This document shows, piece after piece, positions 43,692 through 51,818 of a stretch of DNA of 62,639 nucleotides. The position numbers and the translations under genes were made by a program. Every line of letters begins with the position of its first letter. The stretch's first letter is position 1. The DNA is from SZUA-592 sp041556555 (GTDB lineage: Bacteria > Pseudomonadota > Gammaproteobacteria > Eutrophobiales > Eutrophobiaceae). The stretch lies in NCBI GenBank assembly GCA_041556555.1, contig JBFFIE010000008.1:1-62639 (forward strand). The letters are read 5' to 3'. Under the pieces are notes generated by a model. That model did not search any database. It saw only the letters and a program-made list of their open reading frames with translations, and was not told the DNA's origin.

Positions 43692-43697
43692 TTGACA
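43692..43697 (+). promoter_or_regulatory. Probable -35 box of the btu operon promoter
   Basis: A consensus TTGACA 65 bp before the riboswitch. The matching -10 is poor (TTGTAT at 18 bp), so the promoter call is tentative. Confidence 0.4.
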
Positions 43698-43761
43698 GGT
43701 TCTTTTTGTATCCGGTTGTATTACACTATTAAATACAGAACAAGATTCTGCTAGAAGTTAA

Positions 43762-43962
43762 CTGTTGTCAGGTATCCCCGGAAATTTTGATCCGGGAATT
43801 TAATCGGGAAGCCGGTGCGCGATTCATCGCAAACCCGGCACTGCCCCCGCAACGGTAAGTGAGTCAAGACAGGCCAATAAGCCACTGTGTTTTCATGGGA
43901 AGGTGGTCTAGTCGGGTGGTTTCCAGCCATCGCTCACGAGTCCGGATACCGGCCTGTAACAG
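43762..43962 (+). promoter_or_regulatory. Cobalamin riboswitch
   Basis: A B12-sensing leader RNA. The closing stem pairs CTGTT (43762-43766) with AACAG (43958-43962), and GGTATCC with GGATACC. Conserved pieces are in order: GGGAAGCCGGTG, GCACTGCCCCCGCAACGG, AGCCACTGTG and the B12 box GAGTCCGGATACCGGCCTG. It should shut down expression of the btu genes when adenosylcobalamin or a related cobalamin is plentiful. About 200 bases lie between its end and btuB, including a small hairpin. Confidence 0.95.
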
Positions 43963-44033
43963 GATACTGTCGTGTCGCGGAGGGCGGTACGCAAGGTTCA
44001 ACCTGTCCCACCTCCTGATTCCCTTTACGGGGA

Positions 44034-44129
44034 ATGTCCACGGCAACAATAGAATACCAGGCTGCGGGCGGCGCCGGGGTTACTCCGATTGCAGATGCCG
44101 TCGGTGCCCTCTCCAGGCCCTTATCCTGA
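44034..44129 (+). CDS. Possible 31-residue leader peptide between riboswitch and btuB
   Basis: An ATG opens 31 codons reading MSTATIEYQAAGGAGVTPIA and ten more residues, then stops 39 bases before btuB. The composition is protein-like (Ala, Gly, Val), but the GGGG before the ATG is too close for a normal ribosome-binding site. An ATTCCC/GGGAAT hairpin (44018-44035) would hide both. It may be a chance frame. Confidence 0.22.
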   Translation: MSTATIEYQAAGGAGVTPIADAVGALSRPLS

Positions 44130-44168
44130 GTATGAATATATCAGCCAGGCATTTTGCAGGAGGGGGGA

Positions 44169-46223
44169 ATGAAAATCTCGCAAGGAACCTGTTTATCCAT
44201 ATTATTATTGACCATTGCACCAATATCACTTGCTGAAGAGACAACTGAACTTGGCTTGCTTGATGTGGTTGCTTCCCGGCTTGATGAAAATGTGTATATA
44301 AAACCGGGTAATATAACTATCATTTCCTCCGAGGATATCGAAAAGAGTCCGGGTAAATCATTACCTGAAATTATCTCCCGGGAAGCCGGTATCAACAGTC
44401 GCTCACTATTTGGTGCCAATACCGGTGGAACTATCGATATTCGTGGCTTCGGTGCTACGGCAACACAAAATACCCTGATACTCATTGATGGTCGACGCCA
44501 GAATGACATTGACCTATCAGAAATTAATTATCCAGCCATCCCTCTGCATAATATTGACAGGATTGAAATCATTCGCGGCAGCAGTGGAGGAATACTATAT
44601 GGGGACGGTGCGACAGGTGGTGTCATTAATATCATCACCAAACGGGCTCCAATAAATGAAATCAATGCCGAAACGAAACTGGGTTATGGTTCTTACCACA
44701 CCAGCCAGGCAGAGGCAGCATTTGCCTATGGCACTGATTCCTCAGCTGTAAATATTGCCGCAAATATACTGGATTCAGATAATTACAGGGATAATAATAA
44801 GATTCTGCAAAAGAATATTCAGTCTGATTTAAGAAAATATACAGGGAGCTCCGAGATATACCTCAAAGTAACTGCATCTGATCAGGAACTGGAGCTACCG
44901 GGCGTTCGCACAGTGGATTTGGGGACGGGACTTGATGAGATCAGGGATAACCCGCGAGGTTCCAGAACAATAAATGATTTCGGAAATGAAGATAGTTTTA
45001 ATACTGTCCTTGGTATTACTCACAAGTTTTCAAACACGTCCTCGATAACTGTTGATGCAGGTTATCGCAACAGGCATCAGGAAGCTTTTTTTGATGATTA
45101 CGATTTTGGTGGACTATTCAGTGAATTTGTTGAAACCGAGATCGATGTGTATTCGATAACGCCCAGATTTAACATAACTGGTCAATTATTCAGTCACTCA
45201 CATCATTTAATCGGGGGCTTTGATTTTTATCATTATCAATATGATTCTATCAGATCCCAAAACAAATCCGTTGCAGACAGACCGAAGAACATTCTGGACC
45301 ATTACCAGAATTCATATGCTATCTATTTTAACGACCTCATAAACCTCAATAAATCAACAATTATGGATATTGGCATGCGACTGCAGCATGTGAAGCTGCA
45401 TGCGAAGGATACTTTTGATCCTACAGCACCAGGGGCGTTTGGTAATGAGGCGGAAGAACTGAATCGCAAAGATACTGAGCCCATGTTTAATCTTGGTCTG
45501 CGTCATTACCTGAATGATGGGCTTTCCATATTTGCACTGGGAGGAAAAAGCGTAAGATTCACTACAGTTGATGAGATCTTTCAGGCCAATCCAGTTACGT
45601 TTTTACAGGAATTTTCCATTATCGACCCCCAGACAGCCAACCACATTGATATTGGTATTAATTATAATTCACAGAAATTATCAGGAGCTTTGACTGTATA
45701 TTACATGGATCTGAAGAATGAAATATTTTTCGATGCCACGACCTTTGCCAATATTAATCTTGACCCAACGGAACGATATGGCATTGAATTGTCTTCCTTA
45801 TTTCAAATCAGGGAAGATCTGAAGGTCATTGCTAATTATTCCCATTTACGATCTCGATTCAGCAAAGGACCATTTTCCGGCAATGATGTGCCGCTGGTCC
45901 CCAGAAATACTGCTACAGTAAGTTCCGCATGGAATTTATTTGAAAATTTTGCAACTTTGTCAGCTACCTGGTCCTACGTAGGAGAGATGTTCTTTGCAAA
46001 TGATCCGACCAATACTTTTATAAAAAAGATTCCCGATTATAATTTGCTGGATTTGAGTCTGACTGGTTCATGGCATAACTGGTCGTATTCGATTGCAGCA
46101 AATAATATTACAGACGAGAAATATTATAACTTCGGTGTTAACAGCAACACTGCTCCAAGATATAACGGTTATCCTCAACCGGGCAGAAATTTCTTTGTAT
46201 CCTTAAAGTATCTTTTCAACTAG
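44169..46223 (+). CDS. btuB: TonB-dependent outer-membrane receptor for cobalamin (BtuB-like)
   Basis: A 684-residue outer-membrane receptor. Signal peptide (1-22, after ISLA), a plug domain (about 40-155; GGTIDIRGFGA, IEIIRGSSGGILYGDGATGGVINIIT) and a 22-strand barrel. The role in cobalamin uptake is inferred from the riboswitch upstream and btuF-btuC-btuD downstream; sequence alone would allow another siderophore-type ligand. The ATG at 44169 follows AGGGGGG. It heads the operon, 38 bp before btuF. Confidence 0.9.
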   Translation: MKISQGTCLSILLLTIAPISLAEETTELGLLDVVASRLDENVYIKPGNITIISSEDIEKSPGKSLPEIISREAGINSRSLFGANTGGTIDIRGFGATATQNTLILIDGRRQNDIDLSEINYPAIPLHNIDRIEIIRGSSGGILYGDGATGGVINIITKRAPINEINAETKLGYGSYHTSQAEAAFAYGTDSSAVNIAANILDSDNYRDNNKILQKNIQSDLRKYTGSSEIYLKVTASDQELELPGVRTVDLGTGLDEIRDNPRGSRTINDFGNEDSFNTVLGITHKFSNTSSITVDAGYRNRHQEAFFDDYDFGGLFSEFVETEIDVYSITPRFNITGQLFSHSHHLIGGFDFYHYQYDSIRSQNKSVADRPKNILDHYQNSYAIYFNDLINLNKSTIMDIGMRLQHVKLHAKDTFDPTAPGAFGNEAEELNRKDTEPMFNLGLRHYLNDGLSIFALGGKSVRFTTVDEIFQANPVTFLQEFSIIDPQTANHIDIGINYNSQKLSGALTVYYMDLKNEIFFDATTFANINLDPTERYGIELSSLFQIREDLKVIANYSHLRSRFSKGPFSGNDVPLVPRNTATVSSAWNLFENFATLSATWSYVGEMFFANDPTNTFIKKIPDYNLLDLSLTGSWHNWSYSIAANNITDEKYYNFGVNSNTAPRYNGYPQPGRNFFVSLKYLFN

Positions 46224-46261
46224 AAAATTTGTTTAGATTAAATATTAATCGTTGATTAATC

Positions 46262-47188
46262 ATGAAAAACTGTATCTTATTGACAATAACGATCATTTTA
46301 CTACTGGCAAACGGCTGTTCGGGGGAAGGTGCAACTGATTTTGATACTAAAAATACTCCGGAACGAATTGTGGTGATATCGCCAGCAATAGCCGAAATGC
46401 TTGATAGACTGGGTTTGGCCGATCGGATTGTCGGGATTGGCCAGTTTGGTCCCTGGCCCGAAACACTTGAAGATCTTCCGGTTGTAGGTGGTTATGATAA
46501 CCCCAATGTTGAACAGGTAATCGAGCTTGGCACAGATGCAGTCCTTAATGTCAAAAGCCAGGCCGCAATGAATGCGCATCATCGTCTAGAAACTGCGGGA
46601 ATAGAAGTAATAGCGCTTGATACATCCACTGTCGAGGGCGTGTTCGAGTCATTAAAACTGATTGGTAAACGATTTAACCGGGCTGAAGCTGCCTCGGAAA
46701 TCTCTGAATCAATAAGGAGAGAATTATTTCAAATCAGTCAAATAACAGATGATCTGTCCCGACCCAGGGTATTATTCGTCGTGGGAAGGAATCCGATTTA
46801 TGTTGCCGGTCCTGAATCACATGTTGACTACCTGATCAAACTGGCTGGTGGTGAAAATATCGCCAAAGATGCAATAGCGCCCTATCAACAAATCTCCCTG
46901 GAAATCATTCTTGAACGTAAACCGGAGATTATAATTGATACTTCGTACAATCATTCCGGTTCGCTTCGTGGCCAGACAGCCGGACATTGGGGGACGTGGC
47001 CTTTTTTACCTGCCGTTAAAAATAACCGGGTTTACTGGGTTGATCCGTCCCAGGTCGTGATTCCGGGTATCCGCATGGCCAACATGGCACGTTTAATGGG
47101 TAAATTCATTCACCCTGAAATTTTCGGCAACCCTGCCACTGAGGACTTCCTGAAATATCGTATACCGGACCATGTCACAGCACACTAG
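46262..47188 (+). CDS. btuF: Cobalamin ABC transporter substrate-binding lipoprotein (BtuF-like)
   Basis: A 308-residue periplasmic binding protein of the BtuF/FhuD fold. The signal ends in LLANGC, so Cys19 is probably lipidated, unlike soluble E. coli BtuF. Two lobes are joined by a long helix; RIVVISPAIAEMLDRLG and VVGGYDNPNVEQVIELG are typical. It would hand cobalamin from the receptor to the permease. The end overlaps btuC by 17 nt. Confidence 0.9.
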   Translation: MKNCILLTITIILLLANGCSGEGATDFDTKNTPERIVVISPAIAEMLDRLGLADRIVGIGQFGPWPETLEDLPVVGGYDNPNVEQVIELGTDAVLNVKSQAAMNAHHRLETAGIEVIALDTSTVEGVFESLKLIGKRFNRAEAASEISESIRRELFQISQITDDLSRPRVLFVVGRNPIYVAGPESHVDYLIKLAGGENIAKDAIAPYQQISLEIILERKPEIIIDTSYNHSGSLRGQTAGHWGTWPFLPAVKNNRVYWVDPSQVVIPGIRMANMARLMGKFIHPEIFGNPATEDFLKYRIPDHVTAH

Positions 47189-48203
47189 CCCACTGACCAG
47201 ACAACGTCTCGTCATGGTAATCGTCAGTATGGTACTGGTTTTGCTCATCTGTATCTTTTTCGCATCAACCAATGGCGCCGGGACAATCCCCCTGAGGGTT
47301 CTGTTTTATCCGGCTGACGCTAGCGAAGCACAGAGGATCATTCTGTTCGATATACGTATCCCGCGTGTGTTAATTGCCGGGCTAATAGGTGGAGCACTCG
47401 CCGTGGCAGGCGTGGTATTTCAGGCGCTGTTAAGAAATCCGCTTGCGGACCCTTATGTACTGGGTATCTCAGGGGGCGCAAGTATTGGTGGCGTCCTGGC
47501 ACTTGTATCCGGAATCGGCGCGGCCGCCGGGCTGTTGGATAACCTGACAGTACCGATATTTGCCTTTATCGGGGCGCTGGGCGCCCTGTTTTTAATTGAG
47601 AGAATTGCGACCGTTGATGGCCGCTTGAGCGTTTATACGGTCTTGTTGACCGGTGTCATATTCAATGCCTTTGCCGGTGCCTTGATCTATTTTATCCAGA
47701 GTATCGCATCACTTGAACAGCTGCATGATATTGTGTTCTACCTGATGGGCAGGATCCCTTCACTGGATGAAAGCAAATTACTTGGTTTGGCAATCTTTAT
47801 CACAATTTCTACCCTGGCACTGATTGCCATGAGTCGAGATTACAATGCCCTCAGTCTTGGAGAAGATGGTGCTGCAAATCTAGGCGTTGATGTCGATCGC
47901 CTCAAACGCAGGACTTTTATTCTGGGATCATTACTTACCGGAATCTGTGTTGCCTTTGCAGGTCTTGTGGGTTTTGTCGGGCTGGTCGTTCCACATATCT
48001 TGCGGCTGATCCACGGGCCTGATCACCGTCTGCTGTTACCGACTGCATTCCTTGGTGGTGGCAGTTTTCTGATTCTTGCAGATCTGTTTGCGCGAATTGT
48101 AGTCACACCAGGCGAACTGCCTGTGGGTGTCGTCACAGCTTTAGTCGGCGGTCCATTTTTTCTCTACCTGTTAAGAAAGCGTAGCCGGATATATGGAATC
48201 TGA
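47172..48203 (+). CDS. btuC: Cobalamin ABC transporter permease (BtuC-like)
   Basis: A 343-residue FecCD-family permease with about ten membrane segments. Characteristic stretches: RIPRVLIAGLIGGALAVAGVVFQALLRNPLADPYVLGISGGAS and VGFVGLVVPHILRL. It forms the dimeric channel for cobalamin import. The start overlaps btuF by 17 nt and the end overlaps btuD by 11 nt, so the three are made together. Confidence 0.93.
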   Translation: MSQHTSPLTRQRLVMVIVSMVLVLLICIFFASTNGAGTIPLRVLFYPADASEAQRIILFDIRIPRVLIAGLIGGALAVAGVVFQALLRNPLADPYVLGISGGASIGGVLALVSGIGAAAGLLDNLTVPIFAFIGALGALFLIERIATVDGRLSVYTVLLTGVIFNAFAGALIYFIQSIASLEQLHDIVFYLMGRIPSLDESKLLGLAIFITISTLALIAMSRDYNALSLGEDGAANLGVDVDRLKRRTFILGSLLTGICVAFAGLVGFVGLVVPHILRLIHGPDHRLLLPTAFLGGGSFLILADLFARIVVTPGELPVGVVTALVGGPFFLYLLRKRSRIYGI

Positions 48204-49014
48204 TAGAGGCAAAGCCATCGAGGTAAGTCACCTTTATTTTGCTTATGGATCATGCAAGATTTTGCATGATGTTGCACTGACCATCGAAAAAGGTAGCATT
48301 GTTGGACTGCTGGGACCTAACGGTTCCGGTAAAAGCACCATAATGAAAATAATTTGTGGCCTGCTGGATGACCATAGCGATTCTGTACGCGTTTTTGGAA
48401 AACAGCTGTCTGCTTTTTCAAGGAAAGAAATCGCCAGGTTTCTATCATTGGTCCCGCAGGAATCTTTTTTCAGCTTTCCTTTTTCTGTGCTTGAGGTTGT
48501 CATCATGGGACGTTATCCCCATATAGACACTTTTTCATTTGAATCGCAACAGGACATAGCCATTGCATATGAGGCATTGGACCGATGTGACGCCTCAAAT
48601 CTGGCCTCCAGGAAAATACATGAATTATCTTCCGGTGAAAGGCAACGTGTGGTTTTTGCCCGGGCATTGGCACAACAGCCACAGATCCTGTTACTGGACG
48701 AACCAGCAAGCTTTCTGGACATTAAATACCAGGTTGACCTCTATGATAATGTCCGCGAACTGGCCAGAGAAAAGGATTGCACCATATTAACCGTATTACA
48801 TGATTTTAATCTGGCGGCGGAATACTGTGACAGGATCTATCTCCTGTCTGATGGTGAGATCAAGGCCGGAGGTGCTGTGACAGAAGTGCTTACCTATAGA
48901 AACCTGAAAAACGTTTTTAACACGGAAATTTATGTCGACATCAACGATCTGACCGGGAAGCCACTGATCATCCCTCTCAGTAAAGATGTACATACAGGAT
49001 TTGATAGGGAATAA
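48193..49014 (+). CDS. btuD: Cobalamin ABC transporter ATPase (BtuD-like)
   Basis: A 273-residue ATPase of the FecE/BtuD group. Walker A GPNGSGKST is at 41-49, signature LSSGERQRV and Walker B ILLLDEP follow. It drives import through BtuC. The signature has SSGE in place of SGGQ, a common variation in this group. It is the last gene of the riboswitch-controlled operon. Confidence 0.93.
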   Translation: MESDRGKAIEVSHLYFAYGSCKILHDVALTIEKGSIVGLLGPNGSGKSTIMKIICGLLDDHSDSVRVFGKQLSAFSRKEIARFLSLVPQESFFSFPFSVLEVVIMGRYPHIDTFSFESQQDIAIAYEALDRCDASNLASRKIHELSSGERQRVVFARALAQQPQILLLDEPASFLDIKYQVDLYDNVRELAREKDCTILTVLHDFNLAAEYCDRIYLLSDGEIKAGGAVTEVLTYRNLKNVFNTEIYVDINDLTGKPLIIPLSKDVHTGFDRE

Positions 49015-49216
49015 GATTAATTCACCAGCAAGCTTTAGGCGGGAATTAAGATTACATCATGGTCCTCAATATATTGCACGCGCATGGTACTGGCAACCCA
49101 TATAAAATAACGCTGATTAATCTTCCCGAAGGCATGATTGCTCTCTTATCTTAACGGAAAATTGAAATCCTGTTCCGAGACTCCAGGAAGATGAGATATG
49201 TTTGATATTCGTAACT
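49015..49216. other. Intergenic region after the btu operon
   Basis: No gene is seen. A terminator for btuD would be expected here, but no convincing GC-rich hairpin followed by a T run is present. Confidence 0.4.
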
Positions 49217-49259
49217 TTGATTTAGATCAAGGATCGTCCTGATTTTATAAGGTTAAAAT
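49217..49259 (+). promoter_or_regulatory. FNR/Anr-type class II promoter
   Basis: TTGATTTAGATCAA (49217-49230) is a perfect match to the FNR half-site pair TTGAT-N4-ATCAA. A TAAAAT (49254-49259) lies where the -10 should be if the box is centred at -41.5, which puts the start near 49265, about 60 bp before the porin start. This is the classic layout of promoters activated without oxygen. Confidence 0.7.
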
Positions 49260-49325
49260 AATCCCCATGACATTGCACTGCAATATCAGATAGCGGTTTA
49301 GTCTCTAATAAGCCCTGGAAAAGCA

Positions 49326-50621
49326 TTGTTAAAGAATAAATTTCTACTGCCTTCAGCCCTGACTGGTTTAATCTGCCTGGTAATTACAGAAGTGACTCTG
49401 GCGGATGACCTTTTCTGGGAGGCGCTGACCTCCGGGAAAGCGGATTTCAGTGCCCGGTACCGCTATGAAAACGTCGATGATGATCTGGCGCCCAAGGAGG
49501 CCCATGCCTCTACCTTGCGTAGCACGCTGGGCTACAAGACCGGCATCCTTTATAACTTCGATGGCCGCATCCTGCTTCAGGATGTGCGTCCTGTGGGTGC
49601 GGATGATTATAATGATGCCACAGGTAGGCCTACGGCAAAGACCCAGTATGCTGTGGTCGCAGACCCGTCCGATACCGATTACATCGAGGGCTATCTTGGC
49701 TACCACGGTGTAAGAGACACCTATGCAAAACTGGGTCGCCAGTTAATCACATACCGCAAGGCACCTTTTCACCGCTTCATCGGCACCATCCTGTGGCGCC
49801 AGAACTGGCAGAATTTTGATGCCATGACCCTGCAGAACACTTCTTTGCCGGACACCACCATTAGCTATGCCTATGTCTGGAATGTAAACCGCATCTTTAC
49901 CGAAAAGGCGGTAGCCAGTGCGGCCGCCAATTTTGACAGTGACTCGCACTTCATTAATGTAAAATACAACGGCCTTGAATTTACCCGGCTGGAAGCCTAT
50001 ACATACCTGCTGGATTTCGAAAATGCACCGCAGTTTTCCACCGACACCTTTGGCCTGCGCGCCAGTGGCGACATCCCCTTTGGCCAGTCACTGAAGGTCC
50101 TTTATGCCGGTGAGTATGCCTACCAGACCGATGCCGGCGATAACCTCTCTGGCTTCAGCGGCAACTATATCTTCGGTGAACTGGGTGCCAGCATTGCCAA
50201 GCCCCTCAACTTTATCGATGCAGTGATTGTCAAGGCGAGTTATGAACTGCTGGAAGGTGACGGTGATGTCAATACGGGTATTAACTCGTTCAATACGATC
50301 CTGGGAACAAACCATGCTTACCAGGGCTGGGCCGACCGCTTTCTGATCACCCCCGATAACGGGATTCAGGACTATTACTTTACCGGCATCATCAAGGCGT
50401 TCGGCGCGAGTTTCGTCGCCGTTTATCATGATCTCAATTCCGACAATCTGGATTACAACTATGGTGAGGAACTCGATCTGATGGTCACCCGTAAGTTCAT
50501 GAAGCATTACCTGATCGGCCTGAAATACTCTGACTACAACGCTGATGTGAATGCCAATAACAGCGGCGCTACCGAGGCCGATGTCTCCAAATTCTGGGCC
50601 TGGATCGCTATTAGTTTTTAA
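49326..50621 (+). CDS. Outer-membrane porin-like beta-barrel protein
   Basis: A 431-residue protein with a signal peptide (about 1-26, cleavage after TLA) and many alternating strands ending in Phe (WAWIAISF), the mark of an outer-membrane barrel. It resembles alginate-export-type or related porins (ARYRYENVDDD, YAKLGRQLITYRKAP, WRQNWQNFDAMTL). The substrate is unknown. The start is a TTG with GGAAA upstream. The FNR-type promoter before it suggests induction without oxygen, so an anaerobic substrate or electron acceptor route is possible. Confidence 0.82.
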   Translation: MLKNKFLLPSALTGLICLVITEVTLADDLFWEALTSGKADFSARYRYENVDDDLAPKEAHASTLRSTLGYKTGILYNFDGRILLQDVRPVGADDYNDATGRPTAKTQYAVVADPSDTDYIEGYLGYHGVRDTYAKLGRQLITYRKAPFHRFIGTILWRQNWQNFDAMTLQNTSLPDTTISYAYVWNVNRIFTEKAVASAAANFDSDSHFINVKYNGLEFTRLEAYTYLLDFENAPQFSTDTFGLRASGDIPFGQSLKVLYAGEYAYQTDAGDNLSGFSGNYIFGELGASIAKPLNFIDAVIVKASYELLEGDGDVNTGINSFNTILGTNHAYQGWADRFLITPDNGIQDYYFTGIIKAFGASFVAVYHDLNSDNLDYNYGEELDLMVTRKFMKHYLIGLKYSDYNADVNANNSGATEADVSKFWAWIAISF

Positions 50622-50667
50622 TCGATATAAAAAAATAAATGTATCCATCGATCCAATAATCAAAAAT

Positions 50668-50681
50668 CCCCAATGCTGGGG
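50668..50681. terminator. Bidirectional hairpin between porin and tRNA-Ser trailer
   Basis: Stem CCCCA/TGGGG with loop ATGC and flanking A and T runs. It could end porin transcripts on the plus strand, and on the minus strand it follows the duplicated tRNA-Ser 3' end. Confidence 0.6.
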
Positions 50682-50688
50682 TTTTGCT

Positions 50689-50709
50689 TATCTGGCGGAG
50701 AGAGAGGGA
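50689..50709 (-). repeat. Second copy of the tRNA-Ser 3' end
   Basis: Bases 50689-50709 match 50857-50877 exactly; the latter covers the tRNA-Ser 3' end (acceptor, CCA and the first trailer bases). The period is 168 bp. The copy lies downstream of tRNA-Ser on the minus strand and joins the 105-bp element, as at tRNA-Glu. Confidence 0.9.
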
Positions 50710-50811
50710 CTGGCTGTGGCACATCCATGTGCCTTGCCGCTTCGCGGTCGCTACGCGCTCCAAATCGTCTGTCCTGACGATTTGTCGAACCGAATGGTTC
50801 TCATCAAATCC
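50707..50811 (-). repeat. tRNA-trailer element, copy B (105 bp)
   Basis: Ungapped match to copy A at 4511-4615, with 66 consecutive identical bases (50728-50793). It shares the AAATCGTC/GACGATTT hairpin and the T-arm-like GGTTCGA (50785-50791, minus strand). Differences lie mainly at the two edges, where each copy grades into its own tRNA context. Confidence 0.88.
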
Positions 50812-50820
50812 TCATCTCAT

Positions 50821-50863
50821 CCAGATATAAAAAGCCCTCTTGATGAGGGCTTTTTATATCTGG
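50821..50863 (-). terminator. Rho-independent terminator of tRNA-Ser
   Basis: A perfect 19-bp inverted repeat with a 5-nt loop (TTGAT). The core is AGCCCTC/GAGGGCT with A and T runs. Its outer stem takes in the CCA end of the tRNA. Confidence 0.85.
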
Positions 50864-50951
50864 CGGAGAGAGAGGGATTCGAACCCTCGATACGCTATTA
50901 ACGTATACACACTTTCCAGGCGTGCGCCTTAAACCACTCGGCCACCTCTCC
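50861..50951 (-). tRNA. tRNA-Ser (GGA)
   Basis: A 91-nt class II tRNA with encoded CCA. The acceptor GGAGAGG pairs with CTCTCTCC, the anticodon loop CTGGAAA gives GGA, there is a long variable arm, and the T-arm is AGGGTTCGAATCCCT. Partial copies of both of its ends flank it: the 3' end at 50689-50709 and the 5' end with leader at 51067-51113. Confidence 0.97.
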
Positions 50952-51113
50952 TAAATTATTTATATTGACCACGAGTATGGGTCCATCCCTGGTGGGGGCT
51001 ACCAGCTCGTCATCCCTGACTTGCGTTCACCGGGCTGCGATAGCTCCGCTTTCGTTCCCGGATCACCCACTCGGCCACCTCCCCTAAATTGTTTCTATTG
51101 ACCACAAGTATGG
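50934..51113 (-). repeat. Direct repeat of the tRNA-Ser 5' end and leader
   Basis: 50934-50980 and 51067-51113 are 47-bp copies with 4 mismatches, 133 bp apart. Each holds the leader and the first 17-18 nt of the tRNA (acceptor 5' strand and start of the D-arm). In the outer copy the tRNA then breaks off and is replaced by about 85 bp of GC-rich sequence. The outer copy may be a broken tRNA or a duplicated promoter. Confidence 0.8.
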
Positions 51114-51173
51114 ATGCATAGATTGGAGCGAGAAGGGTAAACAAAAAGTCTGGACCATGCAATTTGGAATCGG

Positions 51174-51818
51174 TCAGACTATTTTGTAGCTGCTTTCATG
51201 TCCCTCTGGCTCGCCTTGCCATGCCTCAAGGTCGCTGATCGAATCAATATCTCTCAGCACCGGCAGTTCAGTCCAGCTCCAGCCGAGTTCACGCAGACGC
51301 TGCCGTGTGATGTCCGCAACCCGTTCAGTACTCCATGGCATGTCTTTAAATAAACCGGCGTTCATTTGCTGCAGGCCAATGAGATAATATCCCCCGTCTT
51401 TACTGGGGCCAATGACAGCGTCGTTCCCGGCAACTAGTGCCTGCCCGGCCCTGTCCAGAATCTCGCTGCTGATGCCCGGACAATCCGAACCAACCAATAC
51501 AGCATGCGTGTACTCAGCCAATGTCTCATGAAAGGCCAACAACATACGTTCTCCCAGGTCCTTTCCCTGTTGGGGATAGAGACCGATATTAAACCGTCGT
51601 TCACATTCCTGGAAACAGTCATGAGTCGTATCTGGAGTGCAATAGAGCCTAATGGTAGAAAATGCAGTACCAGTGGCCTGTTCAAGTGTATATATAATGA
51701 GTGACCGGTGAAGTTCTGCTGCCTGTCCCGGTCCCAGCGCCGGGATCAGGCGGGTCTTGGTGTTTCCGGGTTCCGGGGCACGGGCAAATAAGAGTAAGGC
51801 AGACTTATGTCTGTTCAT
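51174..51818 (-). CDS. Arsenosugar-type glycosyltransferase, TIGR04282-like
   Basis: A 214-residue GT-A-like protein of the DUF2064/TIGR04282 group, often found with arsenosugar genes. It opens with LLLFARAPEPGNTKTRLIPALG, and has LVGSDCPGI and GPSKDGGYYLIGL. It probably transfers or activates a sugar unit in organoarsenical synthesis. Its start overlaps the next-upstream glycosyltransferase gene by 14 nt. It is the last gene of the arsS cluster. The exact reaction is not established. Confidence 0.85.
   Translation of the reverse strand: MNRHKSALLLFARAPEPGNTKTRLIPALGPGQAAELHRSLIIYTLEQATGTAFSTIRLYCTPDTTHDCFQECERRFNIGLYPQQGKDLGERMLLAFHETLAEYTHAVLVGSDCPGISSEILDRAGQALVAGNDAVIGPSKDGGYYLIGLQQMNAGLFKDMPWSTERVADITRQRLRELGWSWTELPVLRDIDSISDLEAWQGEPEGHESSYKIV

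Noticed and set aside
50088..50663. 191-codon frame antisense to the porin
   Set aside because: The porin has a signal peptide and barrel pattern; the antisense frame has neither a start context nor a known fold.
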